Assembly: GCA_002347565.1 (NCBI GenBank)
Contig: DDXR01000049.1
Location: 26,395 to 90,394, forward strand
From: a bacterium UBP2_UBA2255
Lineage (GTDB): Bacteria > Edwardsbacteria > AC1 > EtOH8
DNA length: 64,000 nucleotides
Direction: 5' to 3'
In this document: piece by piece, positions 44,469 to 52,673 of the stretch
Numbering within the stretch: position 1 is the first letter of the stretch
Layout of the letters: every line of letters begins with the position of its first letter
Notes under the pieces: model-generated
Seen by the model: the letters and a program-made list of their open reading frames with translations, nothing else
What the model was told of the DNA's origin: nothing
The model's database searches: none
Program-made: the position numbers and the translations under genes

Positions 44469-45598
44469 CCATTCCGTTCAACAAACCGTACCTGACCGGC
44501 CGGGAGACCGATTACATCCGGCAGGCGGTGGAATCGGGGAAGATATCCGGCGACGGCATGTTCACCAAGCGCTGCCACCGGTTCTTCGAGCAGCGCTACG
44601 GCATCCCCAGGGCGCTGCTGACGACCTCTTGCACCGACGCCCTGGAGATGGCCGCCATCCTGGCCGACATCGGGCCCGGCGACGAGGTGATCGCGCCCAG
44701 CTTCACCTTCGTCTCGACGGTCAACGCCTTCGTGCTGCGGGGCGCCCGCATCGTTTTTGCCGACAGCGGAGACGAAACGCCGAACATCGACACGTCACGG
44801 CTGGAAGGGCTGGTCACGCCCCGCACCAGGGTGATCGTGCCAGTCCACTACGGCGGCGTGGCCTGCGACATGGACGTCATCCTCTCGATCGCCGAGCGCC
44901 ACGGGCTGCTGGTGGTAGAGGACGCCGCCCAGGCCGTGGAAGCCGCCTACCGCGGCCGCCAGCTGGGGACGATCGGCCACTTGGGAGCATTTTCGTTCCA
45001 TGAGACCAAGAACGTCATCGCCGGCGAGGGGGGGATGCTGGCGGTCAATGACCAGCGTTTCGCGGCGCGCGCCGAGATCATCAGAGAGAAGGGAACCAAC
45101 CGCGCTGCGTTTTTCCGGGGAGAGGTCGACAAGTACGGCTGGGTGGACATCGGCTCGTCCTTTCTGCCGTCGGACATCGTCGCCGCATTCCTGTACGCCC
45201 AGCTGGAGAACATCGACCGCATCCAGCGGCGGCGACTCGAGATCTGGGAACAGTACCGCCGGGGCCTGGCCGATCTGGCGGCCGACGGTTGCTGTCGCCT
45301 GCCGGTCCTTCCGGCGTATGCCAGCAACAACGCCCATCTGTTCCATTTGGTATGCGACAGCCTGAAGCAGCGGACTGAGCTGATAGAATGGCTGAAGGGC
45401 CGGGGCGTCATGGCGGTGTTCCACTACCTGTCGCTCCACCGGAGCAGCTTCTTCAAGGACAGGCACGACGGCCGGCCGCTTCCCTGCGCTGACCGGTTCA
45501 GCGATTGCCTGGTCAGGCTGCCGCTGTTCTTCGAGCTGACGGACGGCCAGGTCGAAGCGGTGATCGCCGGCGTGCGCTCGTTCTATGGCCGCGGCTGA
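44465..45598 (+). CDS. wecE: dTDP-4-amino-4,6-dideoxygalactose transaminase (DegT/DnrJ/EryC1 family)
   Basis: PLP-dependent sugar aminotransferase. Begins IPFNKPYLTGRETDYIRQA, then TTSCTDALEMAAILADIGPG, PVHYGGVACDMD, LVVEDAAQAV, and the PLP lysine K182 in FHETKNVIAGEGG. Conserved GTNRAAFFRGEVDKYGWVDIGSS is strongly WecE-like. With the upstream acetyltransferase it should make dTDP-4-acetamido-4,6-dideoxygalactose; RmlA and RmlB, needed for the precursor, are not in this window. 377 residues. Confidence 0.92.
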   Translation: MTIPFNKPYLTGRETDYIRQAVESGKISGDGMFTKRCHRFFEQRYGIPRALLTTSCTDALEMAAILADIGPGDEVIAPSFTFVSTVNAFVLRGARIVFADSGDETPNIDTSRLEGLVTPRTRVIVPVHYGGVACDMDVILSIAERHGLLVVEDAAQAVEAAYRGRQLGTIGHLGAFSFHETKNVIAGEGGMLAVNDQRFAARAEIIREKGTNRAAFFRGEVDKYGWVDIGSSFLPSDIVAAFLYAQLENIDRIQRRRLEIWEQYRRGLADLAADGCCRLPVLPAYASNNAHLFHLVCDSLKQRTELIEWLKGRGVMAVFHYLSLHRSSFFKDRHDGRPLPCADRFSDCLVRLPLFFELTDGQVEAVIAGVRSFYGRG

Positions 45599-45626
45599 AG
45601 CGGGGCGGCGCGACGGCGCCGCGGGG

Positions 45627-46898
45627 ATGCGGATCACGATCGTCTGCCAGCTGTACCCGCCGGAGGTCGCACCGATCGGCGTGATGGTCTCCGAGCTGGC
45701 CCGGGATCTGGCACGGGCCGGGCACGAGGTGACGGTCGTCACCGCATTCCCCAACCATCCCCGGGGCGTGGTGTTCCCCGGATTCAGGCAGCGGCTCGTC
45801 CGCCGCGAACGGGCCGGCGGCATCACCGTGCTCCGCTGCTACATGTTCGTCACCCCCGGCCGGTCGCCCGCCGCGCGGATCGCCGGCTACCTGACGTTCG
45901 GGCTGGCCGCGGTGCTGGCGGCGCTGCGGCTGCCGCGGCAGCACGCCGTACTGGTCCCGTCGCCGCCGCTGACGAACGGCATCGTTGCGCTGGTGCTCCG
46001 CCGGCTGCTCCGTACACCCTGTGTGCTCAACATCCAGGACGTCTTCCCGGACGCGGCGATCGCCGCCGGCGTCATCAGGAATGCGGCGCTGATCAGCGCG
46101 ATCCGTCGGATGGAGCTGGCCATCTACCGCGGCTGCCGCCGGATCGTAGTGATCTCTGACGGTTTCAGGCAGAACCTGGAAGCGAAGGGGGTGGCGGGCG
46201 GGAAGATCGAAGTGATATACAACTGGCTGGACACCGCGGAGATCACGCCATTGTCGCGGGACAATCCGTTCGCCCGCCGCCATGCGCTGGCCGGCAAGTA
46301 TGTCGTCCTCTACTCCGGCACCATCGGCTTGATCTCCGGCGCAGAGCTGTTGCTCGATTGCGCGCAGCGGCTGTCCGGACTGCCGGACATCCTGCTGCTG
46401 ATCGTCGGGGAGGGCGTCGCCAGGGACGCCCTGGTGCGCGGCGCCGGGCAACGGGGGCTGGACAACATGCGGTTTCTCCCGTTCCAGCCACGCGAACTGC
46501 TGTCCCAAGTGCAGTCCAGCGCCGACGTGTCGGTGGTGACCCTCAAGCCGGCGATGGGGAGGACCTCGGTCCCCAGCAAGGTGCTGGGATACATGGCGGC
46601 GGCCCGTCCGGTGATCGCCAGCGTCGATCGGGACTGCGACACCAGCCGCATGATAGCGCTGGCCGACTGCGGCATCGTGACCCCGGCCGGGGATGCCCCG
46701 GCATTGACCGCGGCGATGCTGGCGCTCTACCGGAACCGGGTGCTGGCCCGTCGGCTGGGAGCGAACGGCCGGGCGTTCATCGAGCGACACTGCTCCCGCG
46801 CAGCCGCCACTGCGGCCTACGGACGAGTACTGCGCGAGGCAGGCTGCTCCGGGTACGGGGGATGGGCAGGAGGAACGGACGATGGTGAACACCGCTAA
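45627..46898 (+). CDS. Glycosyltransferase family 4 (WbuB-like)
   Basis: GT-B transferase resembling the fucosamine transferase group. First strand RITIVCQLYPPEVAPIGVMV, then VTVVTAFPNHPRGVVFPGF, NIQDVFPDAAIAAGVI and VISDGFRQNLEAKGV, and in the donor domain SGTIGLISGAELLLDCA and TSVPSKVLGYMAAARPVIAS. These blocks match the WbuB/WbpH-like subgroup. ATG 45627 puts the conserved strand at the N-terminus; ATG 45585 would overlap wecE by 14 bases and add 14 residues. Position after wecD-wecE suggests it transfers Fuc4NAc or a similar sugar (inference). Confidence 0.84.
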   Translation: MRITIVCQLYPPEVAPIGVMVSELARDLARAGHEVTVVTAFPNHPRGVVFPGFRQRLVRRERAGGITVLRCYMFVTPGRSPAARIAGYLTFGLAAVLAALRLPRQHAVLVPSPPLTNGIVALVLRRLLRTPCVLNIQDVFPDAAIAAGVIRNAALISAIRRMELAIYRGCRRIVVISDGFRQNLEAKGVAGGKIEVIYNWLDTAEITPLSRDNPFARRHALAGKYVVLYSGTIGLISGAELLLDCAQRLSGLPDILLLIVGEGVARDALVRGAGQRGLDNMRFLPFQPRELLSQVQSSADVSVVTLKPAMGRTSVPSKVLGYMAAARPVIASVDRDCDTSRMIALADCGIVTPAGDAPALTAAMLALYRNRVLARRLGANGRAFIERHCSRAAATAAYGRVLREAGCSGYGGWAGGTDDGEHR

Positions 46899-46920
46899 TC
46901 TTCAGCGACGGGGGACTGCA

Positions 46921-47898
46921 ATGCAGCATGCCAGGATCCTTTCGACAGGGAGCGGACTTCCTGAGCGGATCGTGCGGAACGAGGACCTGACACAATTCCC
47001 GCGGCATACCCTGGGCCTGATCGAAGAGAAGACGGGCGTCAGGGAGCGGCGTTTCGCGGACCCGTCACAGTGCACCTCGGACATCGCCGCGTTGGCGGCC
47101 TCGGCTTGCCTGAAGCGGATCGGCTTCGATCCCCTGCGCGTCGACGCGATCATCCTTGCCACTTCCTCGCCGGACCGGATCCAACCGGCGACCGCCACCC
47201 GCCTGCAGCAGCTGATCGGCGCCGCCAATGCGTTTTGCTTCGACATCAACTCGGTGTGCAGCGGCGGCGTCTACGCCCTGGCGCTGGCCGAGTCGATGAT
47301 CCGTGCGGCGCGCTGCGCGACCGTGCTGGTGGTGGCGTCCGAGGTGTACTCGCGGATCCTCAACCCGGCGGATTTCTCGACATATCCTTACTTCGGCGAC
47401 GGCGCCGGTGCGGTGCTGCTGGGCGCCGGTGACGCCGGACCCGAGGTGGTGGGTGCGGTGCTGCGGACCGACGGCGCCGGCGCCGATGTCATCCAGATCC
47501 CGGCCGGCGGCACGATGCTGCCCTTCCACCAGCTGCAGCAGCCGAAGGACGCCTTTTTCCGGATGAAGGGGAGGGAGGTCTTCGATTTCGCAGTCGACAA
47601 GGGTTCACGGGTGATCGGCGAGCTGCTGGCAAGCACCGGAACACCGCGCGAAAGCATCCGTTGGGTGATCCCGCACCAGGCCAACCTCAAGATCATCGCG
47701 GAACTGTCACAACGCTGCGGCATTCCGCTGCACAAGTTCGTCATCAATCTTGACCGCTACGGCAACACGGCCGGCGCCTCGGTACTGATCGCGTTCGACG
47801 AGCTGTGCGGCAGCGGGGAACCCAGGCCGGGCGACCACGTCGTCCTCGTCGCCTTCGGCGGCGGGCTGTCGTGGGGCGCGGCGCTGATAACCATGTAA
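46921..47898 (+). CDS. 3-oxoacyl-ACP synthase III family protein (FabH-like)
   Basis: Thiolase-fold condensing enzyme with the full KAS III triad: C113 (INSVCSGGVYAL), H252 (PHQANLKII) and N282 (RYGNTAGAS). 325 residues, like FabH, but found inside a polysaccharide locus directly before a dedicated acyl carrier protein. It may make or load an unusual acyl group for decorating the polymer or its lipid anchor, rather than starting general fatty-acid synthesis. ATG 46921 chosen; ATG 46882 overlaps the GT4 gene and is less likely. Confidence 0.88.
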   Translation: MQHARILSTGSGLPERIVRNEDLTQFPRHTLGLIEEKTGVRERRFADPSQCTSDIAALAASACLKRIGFDPLRVDAIILATSSPDRIQPATATRLQQLIGAANAFCFDINSVCSGGVYALALAESMIRAARCATVLVVASEVYSRILNPADFSTYPYFGDGAGAVLLGAGDAGPEVVGAVLRTDGAGADVIQIPAGGTMLPFHQLQQPKDAFFRMKGREVFDFAVDKGSRVIGELLASTGTPRESIRWVIPHQANLKIIAELSQRCGIPLHKFVINLDRYGNTAGASVLIAFDELCGSGEPRPGDHVVLVAFGGGLSWGAALITM

Positions 47899-47942
47899 CG
47901 GGCCGGCTGATCGGCCGGCGTACGAAAGGAGTGCAATCCATC

Positions 47943-48191
47943 ATGGAAGCCCAGACCAAACAGCGGCTGATCGCCGCCATCAGCTCCGTGTTCGACCGCT
48001 TCAATCCCGACCAGTTCAGCGAGGAACTGATGCTGGGCGACATCCCGGACTGGGACTCGATGAACGGCATCAATCTCCAGATGGCCGTCGAATCGGAGTT
48101 CTCGGTCGAGCTCAAGGACGCGTCCCTCGCCGGCACCGACCGCGTCGCGGACATCCTGCGGCTGCTGCGCGGACAGGGTGTCGCGGTCTGA
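47943..48191 (+). CDS. Acyl carrier protein
   Basis: 82-residue carrier with a four-helix ACP pattern and the phosphopantetheine serine S39 in PDWDSMNGINLQ. Many acidic residues as expected. AAAGGAG lies about 11 bases before the ATG. It is not in a fab operon but between a FabH-like enzyme and a hexapeptide acetyltransferase, suggesting a specialised acyl route. DSM rather than the usual DSL precedes the helix, which is within normal variation. Confidence 0.87.
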   Translation: MEAQTKQRLIAAISSVFDRFNPDQFSEELMLGDIPDWDSMNGINLQMAVESEFSVELKDASLAGTDRVADILRLLRGQGVAV

Positions 48192-48257
48192 CGGCCGCGG
48201 CCTGGTCGCCGCCAGAATCAGGGCAAGCCAACCGTCCCATCTAAGCGGGCTGGAGCG

Positions 48258-48920
48258 ATGCTGAAGCAACTCTACCTGTCCCCCCTGGGGTATTTCGCGT
48301 CGTTGATGATGAATCTCGCGGCAGTGGCGCACCGCCCCTTCATGGTGTACGGCTACTACAACCGGGTGACCGGATCGTTCCACCGGCGGACCCGGATCAG
48401 CTCCACCGCGGCGCTGATCGCGAGGCGCAACCTGGACATCGCCGACAATGTCTGGGTATGGCACCATTCCATCCTCGACGCCAGCAACGGGCTGACGATC
48501 GGCCAGGGATGCCAGATCGGCGCCTGGGTGGGGATCTTCACCCACAGCAGCCATGTCGCGATCAGGCTGCTGGGCGACCGTTTCCTCCACATTGACCGGG
48601 ATCAGCGCGCCGGATACCAGCGGGGCCCGGTGGCGATCGGCGAGTTCACTTTCATCGGCGCGTCATCGCTGGTCCTGCCGGGGGTGACGATCGGCAGAGG
48701 GTGCCTGATCGCTGCCGGGTCAGTCGTCTCCCGATCGGTGCCCGACGGCTCGATCGCCGCCGGCAACCCGGCGCGGGTGGTCGGCAGGACCGCCGCGCTC
48801 GACGGCCGGCACCTCGCGGATCCCGAGGTCCAACGGACGTATTACGACCAGTCCGCCGCCGGCCGATTTCGGACCGCAGCCGGTGACACGGGGCGCGGGG
48901 GCGCCGGCGAGGGGCGATGA
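48258..48920 (+). CDS. Hexapeptide-repeat O-acyltransferase (LbH family)
   Basis: Left-handed beta-helix acyltransferase, predicted to acylate a sugar hydroxyl. Hexapeptide turns are seen in LDIADNVWVWHHSILDASNG, LTIGQGCQIGAWVGIFTHS with the catalytic-type HSSH, and VAIGEFTFIGASSLVLPGVT, then IGRGCLIAAGSVVSRSVPDG and AGNPARVVG. An N-terminal hydrophobic stretch (residues ~5-25) precedes the helix. Next to the FabH-like/ACP pair, it is the obvious candidate to transfer their acyl product. Stop overlaps the next ATG. Confidence 0.84.
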   Translation: MLKQLYLSPLGYFASLMMNLAAVAHRPFMVYGYYNRVTGSFHRRTRISSTAALIARRNLDIADNVWVWHHSILDASNGLTIGQGCQIGAWVGIFTHSSHVAIRLLGDRFLHIDRDQRAGYQRGPVAIGEFTFIGASSLVLPGVTIGRGCLIAAGSVVSRSVPDGSIAAGNPARVVGRTAALDGRHLADPEVQRTYYDQSAAGRFRTAAGDTGRGGAGEGR

Positions 48921-50155
48921 GCGGCGCCAGGGCTGATGCGTGGCTGGCCGGCGCCGTCCGCGCCCTGACCCTGCTGTTTGCGTTCAGCCTGCCGGTCGGC
49001 ATCGCCTTCACCCAGATCACGCTGTTGGTCGCCATCGCCGCCTGGCTGGTGCGTTGCATCGCCGCGCGCCGCTGGCCCCTGCACGCGACGCCGCTCGACG
49101 GCTGGATCGGCCTGTTCCTGGCCGCCTCCATCGTGGCGACGCTGTTCTCGGTGCGGCCGGCCGAGAGCGCCGTCGCCCTCAAGAAATTCTACCTGGTCAC
49201 CCCCGCATACCTGCTGGCCTACGCCGTGACGGACCTGCGCCACCTGAGGATGGTGATCGCCTCGTTCCTGTTGGGGGCCGCCTTGACGGCGGGGTGGGGC
49301 TTGGCAAGGTACGCGGCGGGAATCGATCCCCGGTTGCTGGGAACGCAGACCATGGCGTTGACCTCGGGCGGCATCTACATGATGGCCGGCCTGCTGTCCC
49401 TGTCGATGCTCTGGTCCGCGTTGGATCGGAGAAGCCATGCCGGACTGGCCGCTGCCGCGGCCCTGCTGATCACCGCGGGACTGGTGCTCACCAAGGCCGT
49501 CAGTTCGTGGCTCGGCTGGCTGGCGGGATCGCTGGCATTCATTCGCGGCCGGCGACGGGCCGCCGCCGCGGCCTCGATCGCCGTGGCCGTCCTGCTGGTC
49601 TGCCTGGTATCGTTCCGTTCGTCTTCCGCGGAATTCCTGACCGTCGACAAGGCGGGGTCGTGGCAGGTGAGGGTCAACCTGTGGCGCCTGGGATGGCAGC
49701 TGTTCCAGGACCGCCCGCTTACCGGACACGGCCTGCTGTCCCTGCAGGGGTTCTACCGGGGGATTCCCTATGACAACCCGTATTGGCACGAGGCCATCCA
49801 GACCGGGCACATGCACAACAACTTCATCCAGGTCGCCGTCACGACCGGGTTGCTGGGACTGGTCGCGTTCCTGGCGATGTGGGGCGCGATCATCGGGGTC
49901 ATGTTCCGCGCGCTGTCCGCCACGCCCGGCGGCAGGCCGTACGCCCTGGGCGCCCTCGGCTGCGTCGTCGGCTTCCTCGTCAACGGCATGGCGGAGTACA
50001 ATTACGGCGACTCGGAGGTTGTCACCGTGCTGTGGATGGCCGTCGGCCTGGCTCTGGCGCTGTGCCGGATGCGCCCCGGCCTGCCCTGCGGCTGCGGCGG
50101 GGCGCCGATCCCCTCCGCACCTGCTGGCCGGCAGGACTGCGGTCATCTCGTTTGA
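48917..50155 (+). CDS. O-antigen ligase family membrane protein (WaaL/Wzy_C)
   Basis: About 11 hydrophobic segments. The large periplasmic loop holds VNLWRLGWQLFQDRPLTGHG and the conserved histidine region GHMHNNFIQVAVTTGLLGL, the signature of O-antigen ligases. Predicted to move finished polysaccharide from undecaprenol to lipid A core or another acceptor. Last gene of the polysaccharide locus; the ATG overlaps the acyltransferase stop. The C-terminal tail is short and Cys/Gly/Pro-rich. 412 residues. Confidence 0.85.
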   Translation: MSGARADAWLAGAVRALTLLFAFSLPVGIAFTQITLLVAIAAWLVRCIAARRWPLHATPLDGWIGLFLAASIVATLFSVRPAESAVALKKFYLVTPAYLLAYAVTDLRHLRMVIASFLLGAALTAGWGLARYAAGIDPRLLGTQTMALTSGGIYMMAGLLSLSMLWSALDRRSHAGLAAAAALLITAGLVLTKAVSSWLGWLAGSLAFIRGRRRAAAAASIAVAVLLVCLVSFRSSSAEFLTVDKAGSWQVRVNLWRLGWQLFQDRPLTGHGLLSLQGFYRGIPYDNPYWHEAIQTGHMHNNFIQVAVTTGLLGLVAFLAMWGAIIGVMFRALSATPGGRPYALGALGCVVGFLVNGMAEYNYGDSEVVTVLWMAVGLALALCRMRPGLPCGCGGAPIPSAPAGRQDCGHLV

Positions 50156-50158
50156 CCG

Positions 50159-50187
50159 TTGATTTCCTTTCCCCGTTGTGCTATAAT
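50159..50187 (+). promoter_or_regulatory. Promoter of the hisC-cmk-plsC-ispH-rpsA group
   Basis: TTGATT at 50159-50164 and a perfect TATAAT at 50182-50187, spacer 17 bp, immediately after the ligase stop codon in a short AT-rich gap. Predicted start near 50194, then GGAGGG at 50207-50212 before the hisC ATG at 50220. Confidence 0.72.
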
Positions 50188-50219
50188 AATCGCTTGCGCC
50201 ATCGATCGGAGGGCTGTAC

Positions 50220-51323
50220 ATGATCCCCCAGGCCAGGAAGAATATCCGGGAAATCAACCCCTACGTCCCGGGCAAGCCCATCGAGGAGGTGCGGCGCGAG
50301 CTGAAGCTGCGGGGTTCGATCCTCAAGCTGGCCTCGAACGAGAACCCGCTGGGGCCGTCCCCCAGGGCCATGGCCGCCCTGCGCCGCGGGATCCGGGACG
50401 TCCATCTCTACCCCGACGACAACTGCTTCTACCTCAGCCGGGCCCTGGCGGATCGTTTGGGCGTTGCCCAGGACCGCCTGATCTTCGGCAACGGCTCGGT
50501 GGACATCATCGACTTCATCGTCAAGAGTTTCGTGGCTCCCGGCGACCACGTGGTCTACTCCCAGGGGGCGTTCATCATGTACGCCATCGCGGCCAAGATG
50601 GCGGATGCCAGGGCGTCAGCGGTCCCGCTGCGGGAGTATGCCCACGACCTTGACGCCATGGCCGCCGCGGTCACGCCGCGGACCAGGGTGGTGTTCGTCG
50701 CCAACCCCAACAACCCGACCGGGACCATGGTCGACGCCGCCCAGGTCGGGCGCTTCCTGGGGCGGATCCCCGGCACCTGCGTCGTGGTGTTCGACGAGGC
50801 GTACTACGAGTACCTCGACCGCAATGATTTTCCCGACACCATCCGGCTGATTGACCGGCACCCCAACGTCATGGTGCTGCGGACATTCTCCAAGATCTAC
50901 GGCCTGGCCGGGCTGCGGGTGGGCTTCGGCGTCGGCCACCCGGAGATGATCGCCACCATCCGCAAAGTCCGGCTGCCGTTCAACGTGGGGCTGCTGTCGC
51001 AGATGGCCTGCCTGGCGGCGATCGGCGACACCCGGCACGTGGCGGCCAGCCGGGCGATGAACGCTGCCGGCAAAAAATACCTCTACGGCCAGTTCGACGC
51101 CATGGGATTGCCATATGTCCGGTCCGAGGGCAACTTCGTCCTGATCGACGTCCGGACCGATTCCCGCGCCGTGTTCGACGCACTGCAGCGCCTGGGCGTT
51201 ATCGTCCGCCCGGTGAAGAACTACGGGTTCCCGACCCATTTGCGGGTGACGGTGGGCACGCCTCCCCAGAACCGGCGGCTGGTCGCCGGCCTCAAGCGGG
51301 TGCTGGCCGGACCGCCGCGGTAG
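50220..51323 (+). CDS. hisC: Histidinol-phosphate aminotransferase
   Basis: PLP-dependent aminotransferase of histidine biosynthesis, fold type I. Starts NIREINPYVPGKPIEEVRRE, LKLASNENPLGPSPRA, FVANPNNPTGTMVD, VVVFDEAYYEY and the PLP lysine K225 in LRTFSKIYGLAGLRVG. Conserved arginine FPTHLRVTVGT near the end. 367 residues. It is not in a his operon; here it heads a cmk-plsC-ispH-rpsA group, where it could also serve as an aromatic aminotransferase. Confidence 0.92.
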   Translation: MIPQARKNIREINPYVPGKPIEEVRRELKLRGSILKLASNENPLGPSPRAMAALRRGIRDVHLYPDDNCFYLSRALADRLGVAQDRLIFGNGSVDIIDFIVKSFVAPGDHVVYSQGAFIMYAIAAKMADARASAVPLREYAHDLDAMAAAVTPRTRVVFVANPNNPTGTMVDAAQVGRFLGRIPGTCVVVFDEAYYEYLDRNDFPDTIRLIDRHPNVMVLRTFSKIYGLAGLRVGFGVGHPEMIATIRKVRLPFNVGLLSQMACLAAIGDTRHVAASRAMNAAGKKYLYGQFDAMGLPYVRSEGNFVLIDVRTDSRAVFDALQRLGVIVRPVKNYGFPTHLRVTVGTPPQNRRLVAGLKRVLAGPPR

Positions 51324-51339
51324 GCCCGCGGCTCCGGAA

Positions 51340-52029
51340 ATGCGCATGCCCCGCCAGCTGGTGATCGCCATCGACGGGCCGGCCGCGTCGGGCAAAAGCA
51401 CCACGGCCCGGCTGGTGGCCGAGCGGCTGGGATACCTCTACATCGACACCGGCGCCATGTACCGGGCGCTGGGACTGAAGGCGCGGCGGCTCGGCATCCC
51501 CCTGTCCGACCTGGCGGCCGTCGCCGCCGTGGCCGAAGGCACCGAGATCCGGCAGGAGCAGGTCGCCGGCGGGGTGGCGACGTTCCTGGACGGCGAGGAC
51601 GTCAGCGTGGCGATCCGCAGCCCGGAGATCTCGCAGGCCGCGTCCGACATCTCCACCATACCGGCGGTGCGCCGCCGTCTGGTGGCGTTGCAACAGGCCA
51701 TGGGACGGTCGGGCGGGGTGGTGATGGAGGGCCGCGACATCGGGACCGTGGTGTTCCCGGACGCCGAGGTCAAGGTGTACATGGAGGCGTCGCTGGCCGA
51801 GCGCGCCAGGCGGCGCGGGTCGGAGCTCTCCGCCCGCGGCATCGCGGCCCGGGCCGACGAGCTGGAGTCGCAGATCGCCGCCCGCGACCACCAGGACAGT
51901 CAGCGGGAGGACAGCCCGCTGGCCGTCGCGCCCGGCGCGGTGGTGATCGACACCACGGGGCTGACGGTGGCGCAGCAGGTCGACCGGGTGGTGGCGCTGG
52001 CCGGCGACGCCGCGGGGGGCCGGAGGTGA
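51340..52029 (+). CDS. cmk: Cytidylate kinase
   Basis: Phosphorylates CMP/dCMP with ATP. P-loop IDGPAASGKSTTARLVAERL, then YIDTGAMYRALGLKA, MEGRDIGTVVFPDAEVKVYM and the LID arginines in ARRRGSELSA with RDHQDSQREDSPL. 229 residues, normal length. ATG 51340 taken; ATG 51346 equally possible. GTGA overlap with plsC. The order cmk-plsC-ispH-rpsA is a known conserved neighbourhood. Confidence 0.95.
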   Translation: MRMPRQLVIAIDGPAASGKSTTARLVAERLGYLYIDTGAMYRALGLKARRLGIPLSDLAAVAAVAEGTEIRQEQVAGGVATFLDGEDVSVAIRSPEISQAASDISTIPAVRRRLVALQQAMGRSGGVVMEGRDIGTVVFPDAEVKVYMEASLAERARRRGSELSARGIAARADELESQIAARDHQDSQREDSPLAVAPGAVVIDTTGLTVAQQVDRVVALAGDAAGGRR

Positions 52030-52673
52030 TCTGGGAGAGCCGGGCGTTCCAGTCGCGGGCGTTCCGGCTGTCGTGGCATGTCCTCAACTTCTTCATCCCG
52101 CGGCTGTTCGATTGGCGGGTGTCCGGGCGCGCGCATGTCCCGCACAACGGGGTGTTCCTGGTGGCCGCCAACCACATCGCGCTGCTCGATCCGCCCTATG
52201 CCGGCGCCTGTCTGCCCCGCGAGTGCGGATACCTTGCCAAACGGGAGCTGTTCGCCAACCCGTTCCTGCGCTGGCTGATCGAGGCGCACAACGCAGTCCC
52301 GATACGCCGCGGCGGATGGGACACGGCCGCGTTCCGTCACGTGAAACGAAAGCTGGCCCGGGGGATCCCGGTGATGGTCTTCCCCGAGGGCACGCGCAGC
52401 CGCGGCGACCGGTTCCTCGCTGCCAAGCCGGGACTGGGCCTGCTGGCGATCAAGCTGGGCATGCCGATCCTGCCGATGTACATCGACGGTACCCAGCGCC
52501 GGCTGGCGGACCTGCTGCTGCGACGGCAGCCGCTGGTGTGCCGGATCGGGACCATGATCCCGGTCGGGGCGGTCCGCGAATTCTCCGATGACAAGGACGG
52601 GTACCAGTCATTGAGCGACTATACGATGGAGCGGATCGGCCGGTTGCGGGACGGGACGGAGGCGGCCGGATGA
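52026..52673 (+). CDS. plsC: 1-acyl-sn-glycerol-3-phosphate acyltransferase
   Basis: Makes phosphatidic acid from lysophosphatidic acid at the inner membrane. The catalytic H-x4-D motif is in AANHIALLDPPYAGA; the glycerol-phosphate-binding motif is VMVFPEGTRSRGDRF; block IV is GMPILPMYIDGT. N-terminal hydrophobic helix WHVLNFFIPRLFDWRV. GTG 52026 overlaps the cmk stop. 215 residues, in the usual range. Confidence 0.93.
   Translation: MIWESRAFQSRAFRLSWHVLNFFIPRLFDWRVSGRAHVPHNGVFLVAANHIALLDPPYAGACLPRECGYLAKRELFANPFLRWLIEAHNAVPIRRGGWDTAAFRHVKRKLARGIPVMVFPEGTRSRGDRFLAAKPGLGLLAIKLGMPILPMYIDGTQRRLADLLLRRQPLVCRIGTMIPVGAVREFSDDKDGYQSLSDYTMERIGRLRDGTEAAG

Noticed and set aside
50152..50187. TTGACC at 50152-50157 as -35 box of the hisC promoter
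   Set aside because: Spacing to TATAAT would be 24 bp; TTGATT at 50159-50164 gives the optimal 17 bp.
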